Shown: piece by piece, positions 61,036 to 64,000 of the stretch
Position numbering within the stretch: position 1 is the stretch's first letter
How the letters are laid out: the number at the start of each line of letters is the position of its first letter
Assembly (NCBI GenBank): GCA_023414875.1
Contig: JAEZMV010000017.1
Location: forward strand, 186,001 to 250,000
Reading direction: 5' to 3'
DNA from: Bacillota bacterium
GTDB lineage: Bacteria; Bacillota; Clostridia; Lachnospirales; Lachnospiraceae
Length of the DNA: 64,000 nt
Notes under the pieces: model-generated
What the model saw: the letters and a program-made list of their open reading frames with translations, nothing else
Told to the model about the DNA's origin: nothing
The model's database searches: none
Program-made: the position numbers and the translations under genes

Positions 61036-61803
61036 ATGTCAGTAGCGAGAAAGAAAGATGCTTTGATAGCTGAAAATATTAAAATAGCTGAAGATATTTA
61101 CAGCATGTGGCTTAATGCACCGGATATCGCAGAGAATGCAAAACCGGGCCAATTTGTATCCCTATACTGTCTGGATGGCAGCAGATTGCTGCCTAGACCA
61201 ATCAGCATCTGTGAAATTGATAAACAGCAGGGAAAAATTAGATTGGTATATAGAATTTTAGGAAAAGGAACTAAGGAGTTTTCACTGCTGAAGGCGAACG
61301 AATATGTTCAAGCTATGGGGCCTTTAGGAAACGGTTTTATTTTAGAAGGAAAGAAAGCGCTGTTGATTGGCGGTGGAATCGGAATTCCACCAATGCTGGA
61401 GCTGGCAAAGCAATTAAACTGTGAAAAGCAGATGGTACTGGGATATCGAGATGTGACTTTTTTAGAAAAGGAATTTGAAGCCTATGGGCAGGTGTTTATC
61501 TCCACGGAAGATGGGAGTAAAGGAACAAAGGGTAATGTAATAAATGCGATTAAGGAGAATTCCTTAGAGGCAGATATCATCTTCGCTTGTGGACCGACCC
61601 CTATGCTAAAAGGAATTAAGGCATATGCTTTGGAAAACGGTATTAAAGCACAGATATCCATGGAGGAACGAATGGCCTGCGGAGTCGGAGCCTGTCTTGG
61701 GTGTGTCTGCAAGACAAAGGAAATCGATCACCATAGCAACGTTAATAATAAAAGAATCTGCAAGGATGGACCAGTATTTTATGCGGAAGAGGTGGAGCTA
61801 TGA
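61036..61803 (+). CDS. pyrK: Dihydroorotate dehydrogenase electron-transfer subunit
   Basis: A 255-residue FAD/[2Fe-2S] protein that links the catalytic subunit PyrD to NAD. FAD site: GQFVSLYCLDGSRLLPRPISICEI; NAD site: LLIGGGIGIPPMLEL; cluster cysteines in ERMACGVGACLGCVCKTK and ICKDGPVF. It is a relative of NfnA at 7067. Its stop overlaps the pyrD start (ATGA). TAGGAG precedes the ATG. Confidence 0.95.
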   Translation: MSVARKKDALIAENIKIAEDIYSMWLNAPDIAENAKPGQFVSLYCLDGSRLLPRPISICEIDKQQGKIRLVYRILGKGTKEFSLLKANEYVQAMGPLGNGFILEGKKALLIGGGIGIPPMLELAKQLNCEKQMVLGYRDVTFLEKEFEAYGQVFISTEDGSKGTKGNVINAIKENSLEADIIFACGPTPMLKGIKAYALENGIKAQISMEERMACGVGACLGCVCKTKEIDHHSNVNNKRICKDGPVFYAEEVEL

Positions 61804-62702
61804 ATACAAATGTAACAATTGCAGGAGTAACCTTTAAAAACCCTGTAACCACAGCCTCCGGAACCTTTGGCTCCGGCATGGAATACAGTGAATATCTTGA
61901 TTTGTCGAAGCTTGGTGCTGTAACCACCAAGGGAGTTTCCAGTATACCCTGGGCCGGTAATCCTACCCCGAGAGTGGCAGAGACCTATGGAGGAATGCTG
62001 AATGCAATTGGCCTACAAAATCCGGGGGTAGATGTATTTATAAAACGAGATATCCCTTTTCTACGTAAACAGGACACTAAGATTATTGTGAATGTTGTCG
62101 GCAAGACTACCCAGGAGTATTGTGATGTGGTGGAGCGGCTGTCCGAATGTGATGTAGATCTATTGGAAATTAATATTTCCTGTCCTAATGTTAAGGAAGG
62201 AGGTATTGCCTTTGGACAAGATAAAAAATGCATAGAAGCTATTACGTCAGAGCTAAAAAAGCGAGCAAAGCAGCCTATTATCATGAAGCTTAGTCCAAAT
62301 GTAACGGATATCACAGAGATGGCTAAGGCAGCTCAGGCCGGTGGAGCCGATGCACTGTCCTTAATAAATACCTTAACCGGAACGAAAATAGATATTCATC
62401 GGAGAGCCTTTTTACTAGCGAATAAAACCGGAGGATTGTCCGGACCCGCAATAAAACCGATCGCAGTCCGCATGGTATACCAGGTGGCAAATGCGGTAAG
62501 TCTCCCAATCATAGGTATGGGTGGAATTACGAATGCTGAGGATGCATTGGAATTCATCATGGCCGGTGCAACCATGGTAGCAGTTGGCACAGCGAACTTT
62601 ATTAATCCGTCCGCCGCATCAGAGGTTGTAGATGGAATTGAGACTTATATGAAGCAATATCACATTTCGGACATCAAGGAACTAATTGGTTGCGTATCAT
62701 AG
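61800..62702 (+). CDS. pyrD: Dihydroorotate dehydrogenase, class 1B catalytic subunit
   Basis: A 300-residue FMN barrel enzyme oxidising dihydroorotate to orotate. The active-site cysteine is in LEINISCPNVKEGG; FMN contacts lie in GLSGPAIKPIAV and IGMGGITNAEDALEFIMAGA. Cys rather than Ser and the partnership with PyrK identify class 1B, which uses NAD. Start overlaps pyrK stop, giving a fixed ratio of the two subunits. Confidence 0.95.
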   Translation: MNTNVTIAGVTFKNPVTTASGTFGSGMEYSEYLDLSKLGAVTTKGVSSIPWAGNPTPRVAETYGGMLNAIGLQNPGVDVFIKRDIPFLRKQDTKIIVNVVGKTTQEYCDVVERLSECDVDLLEINISCPNVKEGGIAFGQDKKCIEAITSELKKRAKQPIIMKLSPNVTDITEMAKAAQAGGADALSLINTLTGTKIDIHRRAFLLANKTGGLSGPAIKPIAVRMVYQVANAVSLPIIGMGGITNAEDALEFIMAGATMVAVGTANFINPSAASEVVDGIETYMKQYHISDIKELIGCVS

Positions 62703-62771
62703 ATAAAATTTTTATGAAAGACTATTATTTTTTATAAATTGTGTTACAATGAAACAAGCAGGAGGAAGGAT

Positions 62772-63452
62772 ATGGAACAATATAAGAAGGAATTTATTGA
62801 ATTTATGGTGGATTGCGGTGTTTTAAAGTTTGGTGATTTCACCACGAAAAGCGGAAGAAAAACCCCGTTCTTTGTAAACACGGGATTTTACCGAACCGGT
62901 TCTCAGCTTAGAAAGCTTGGAGAGTATTATGCGAAAGCAATCAACGACAAATACGGACTTGACTTTGATGTATTATTTGGACCTGCTTATAAGGGTATTC
63001 CGCTCAGCGTGGCAGCGACCATGGCATTCAGTGAATTCTATCAGAAGGATATTAAATACTGCTCCAACCGTAAAGAGGTGAAAGATCATGGGGATACAGG
63101 AATTTTATTGGGATCCCCGCTTACTGACGGAGATAAGGTTATCATTATAGAAGATGTAACCACCGCCGGTACTTCAATCGGAGAGACGATGCCCATACTT
63201 GCTTCACAGGGAAATGTTAACGTGATGGGATTAGTAGTATCAGTAGACCGTATGGAAAGAGGACAAGGTACTAAGAGTGCGTTGTCTGAGATTGAAGACA
63301 CATATCACATCGAAACAACTGCAATCGTAACGATGAAGGAAGTAGTAGAACATTTGTATAATCAACCCTACAAAGGGAAAATTGTAATCGATGAGACTCT
63401 AAAAATGGCAATAGATGCGTATTATGAACAATACGGAGTAAGAGAAGAATAG
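62772..63452 (+). CDS. pyrE: Orotate phosphoribosyltransferase
   Basis: A 226-residue enzyme that adds ribose phosphate to orotate. The PRPP-binding motif is KVIIIEDVTTAGTSIGETMP; the N-terminal FGDFTTKSGRKTPFFVNTGFY and the DVLFGPAYKGIPLSVA segment are typical. The start at 62772 has AGGAGG 6 bases upstream. It follows pyrD by 69 bases with a possible promoter (TGTTACAAT-type box) between them. Confidence 0.95.
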   Translation: MEQYKKEFIEFMVDCGVLKFGDFTTKSGRKTPFFVNTGFYRTGSQLRKLGEYYAKAINDKYGLDFDVLFGPAYKGIPLSVAATMAFSEFYQKDIKYCSNRKEVKDHGDTGILLGSPLTDGDKVIIIEDVTTAGTSIGETMPILASQGNVNVMGLVVSVDRMERGQGTKSALSEIEDTYHIETTAIVTMKEVVEHLYNQPYKGKIVIDETLKMAIDAYYEQYGVREE

Positions 63453-63482
63453 AAAAACCATTTGCAAAGGAGGTAATTTCAT

Positions 63483-63635
63483 ATGATGGAAAAAATTTAT
63501 CACACAATGAAATCAGTCGGTGTATGGAATTTGATTTTGGGAATTCTTTTAATCGTAGCCGGATTAGTATCAGGAGTTTTATTAATTCTTAACGGAGCAA
63601 AGTTGCTAAAGAAAAAATCTGATTTATTATTTTAA
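63483..63635 (+). CDS. Small one-helix membrane protein (50 aa), unknown
   Basis: AAAGGAGG stands 8 bases before an ATG-ATG that opens 50 codons. The product has a short N-terminus (MMEKIYHTMKSVGVW), one hydrophobic helix of about 24 residues (NLILGILLIVAGLVSGVLLI) and a basic tail (KLLKKKSDLLF). It lies 30 bases after pyrE and before the terminator, so it is the last gene of the pyrKDE transcript. No named family is known to me. Confidence 0.75.
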   Translation: MMEKIYHTMKSVGVWNLILGILLIVAGLVSGVLLILNGAKLLKKKSDLLF

Positions 63636-63653
63636 AAAGAGTGAAGAATTGCA

Positions 63654-63700
63654 GTACCCCAAGTTTACCTGCAGAGCAGGCTATCTTGGGGTATTTCTGT
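63654..63700 (+). terminator. Terminator of the pyrKDE transcript
   Basis: TACCCCAAG pairs with CTTGGGGTA, with an inner CCTGC/GCAGG stem, followed by TTTCTGTTTT. Confidence 0.8.
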
Positions 63701-64000
63701 TTTAGAAGGTTATGGAGCAGCAGGCCAAAGAATTAGTAATATGCAATTCCAATCATCCTAATGTGGCTCTTAATTGCAGTCATTATTTTTATCATTTTCA
63801 AAAAATAGAAATGTAAAAACATAGAGGTAATCCTAATATATCGGACTGTTCAAAAGTGGTGTGTACAATAGCAATGAATTGTGAAAGGCTATGCGAAAGC
63901 TTTTGAAAAGTCATTTCTTATAAGTGAATGGTCAGCATAAAGTAAGAAAGGATGGATTTTTTTTCTCGAAGAAGGTATAATCATGAACAGACTTACTATA
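63701..64000 (+). other. Window end: possible broken small ORF and a possible gene start
   Basis: A frame at 63711 reads MEQQAKELVICN and then stays hydrophilic, while the neighbouring frame from about 63734 reads AIPIILMWLLIAVIIFIIFK then stops; joined by one base shift they would make a roughly 32-residue membrane peptide. GAAGG and ATG at 63983 (MNRLTI) may start a gene leaving the window. Both calls are weak. Confidence 0.25.

Overview
The window comes from a low-GC, anaerobic, probably spore-forming member of the Clostridia, most like the Lachnospiraceae (Lachnoclostridium/Anaerocolumna-type). This is an inference from the gene content: a single-chain pyruvate:ferredoxin oxidoreductase, an NfnAB-type bifurcating transhydrogenase, an NADP-type glutamate dehydrogenase, a SpoVB-type flippase, an Rrf2-iscS-iscU-mnmA operon, several small families common in that group, and AT-rich spacers with strong GGAGG ribosome sites. 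Nearly all of it is chromosomal housekeeping sequence. There is no prophage, insertion sequence, CRISPR array or rRNA operon.

Layout. 1-6.6 kb: the end of a radical-SAM DNA-repair gene and its partner, a Gly/Thr-repeat lipoprotein, a Fur-family regulator, a HAD-GNAT fusion, a small membrane protein, and a CYTH - two tiny ORFs - HD-domain operon. 7-14 kb: NfnA/NfnB, a GGDEF-EAL protein, a YhhN-like membrane protein carrying a minisatellite, and a DUF5688 protein. 14-18.3 kb: pyruvate:ferredoxin oxidoreductase and tRNA-Arg(CCG). 18.4-28.2 kb: EcsC family, secreted protein, RluF-type pseudouridine synthase, a divergent NAD-dependent DNA ligase, MetA, PAS-GGDEF and SpoVB. 28.2-31.9 kb: Fe-S cluster and tRNA-thiolation operon. 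32-36.5 kb: PHP phosphatase, RqcH-type protein and gdhA. 36.9-45 kb: a copper module (HMA/TauE/cupredoxin fusion, DUF2318 protein, CopA, lipoprotein, two-component system, ArsC). 45-48 kb: a decayed ATPase gene, then padR - DUF1700 - DUF4097 - pspC. 48.2-51.6 kb: CheY, a CheX-like protein and ArgS. 51.7-63.6 kb: two AAA-type ATPases, a Nudix protein and the pyrimidine genes pyrC, pyrF, pyrK, pyrD and pyrE, interrupted by lepB, a cyclophilin, a CYP152-type P450 and YjbQ.

How the genes connect. PFOR makes reduced ferredoxin, Nfn balances ferredoxin with NADH/NADPH, and glutamate dehydrogenase uses NADPH; the Isc operon supplies the Fe-S clusters. The copper genes form an export and sensing unit. 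The pyr genes cover dihydroorotate through UMP.

The most interesting unexplained structures are noncoding. A dispersed family of modular hairpin elements has three clear copies and one or two diverged ones, and the clear copies sit exactly behind intrinsic terminators. There is also a roughly 200-base imperfect palindrome, a terminator-like hairpin in the gdhA leader, a long inverted repeat in the PFOR leader, three 15-base repeats behind the isc promoter, a palindrome inside the padR promoter, and a degenerate 15-17-base repeat field. No clearly new multi-gene system was found; the best candidates for undescribed biology are the hairpin family and the two tiny ORFs coupled to the HD-domain gene.
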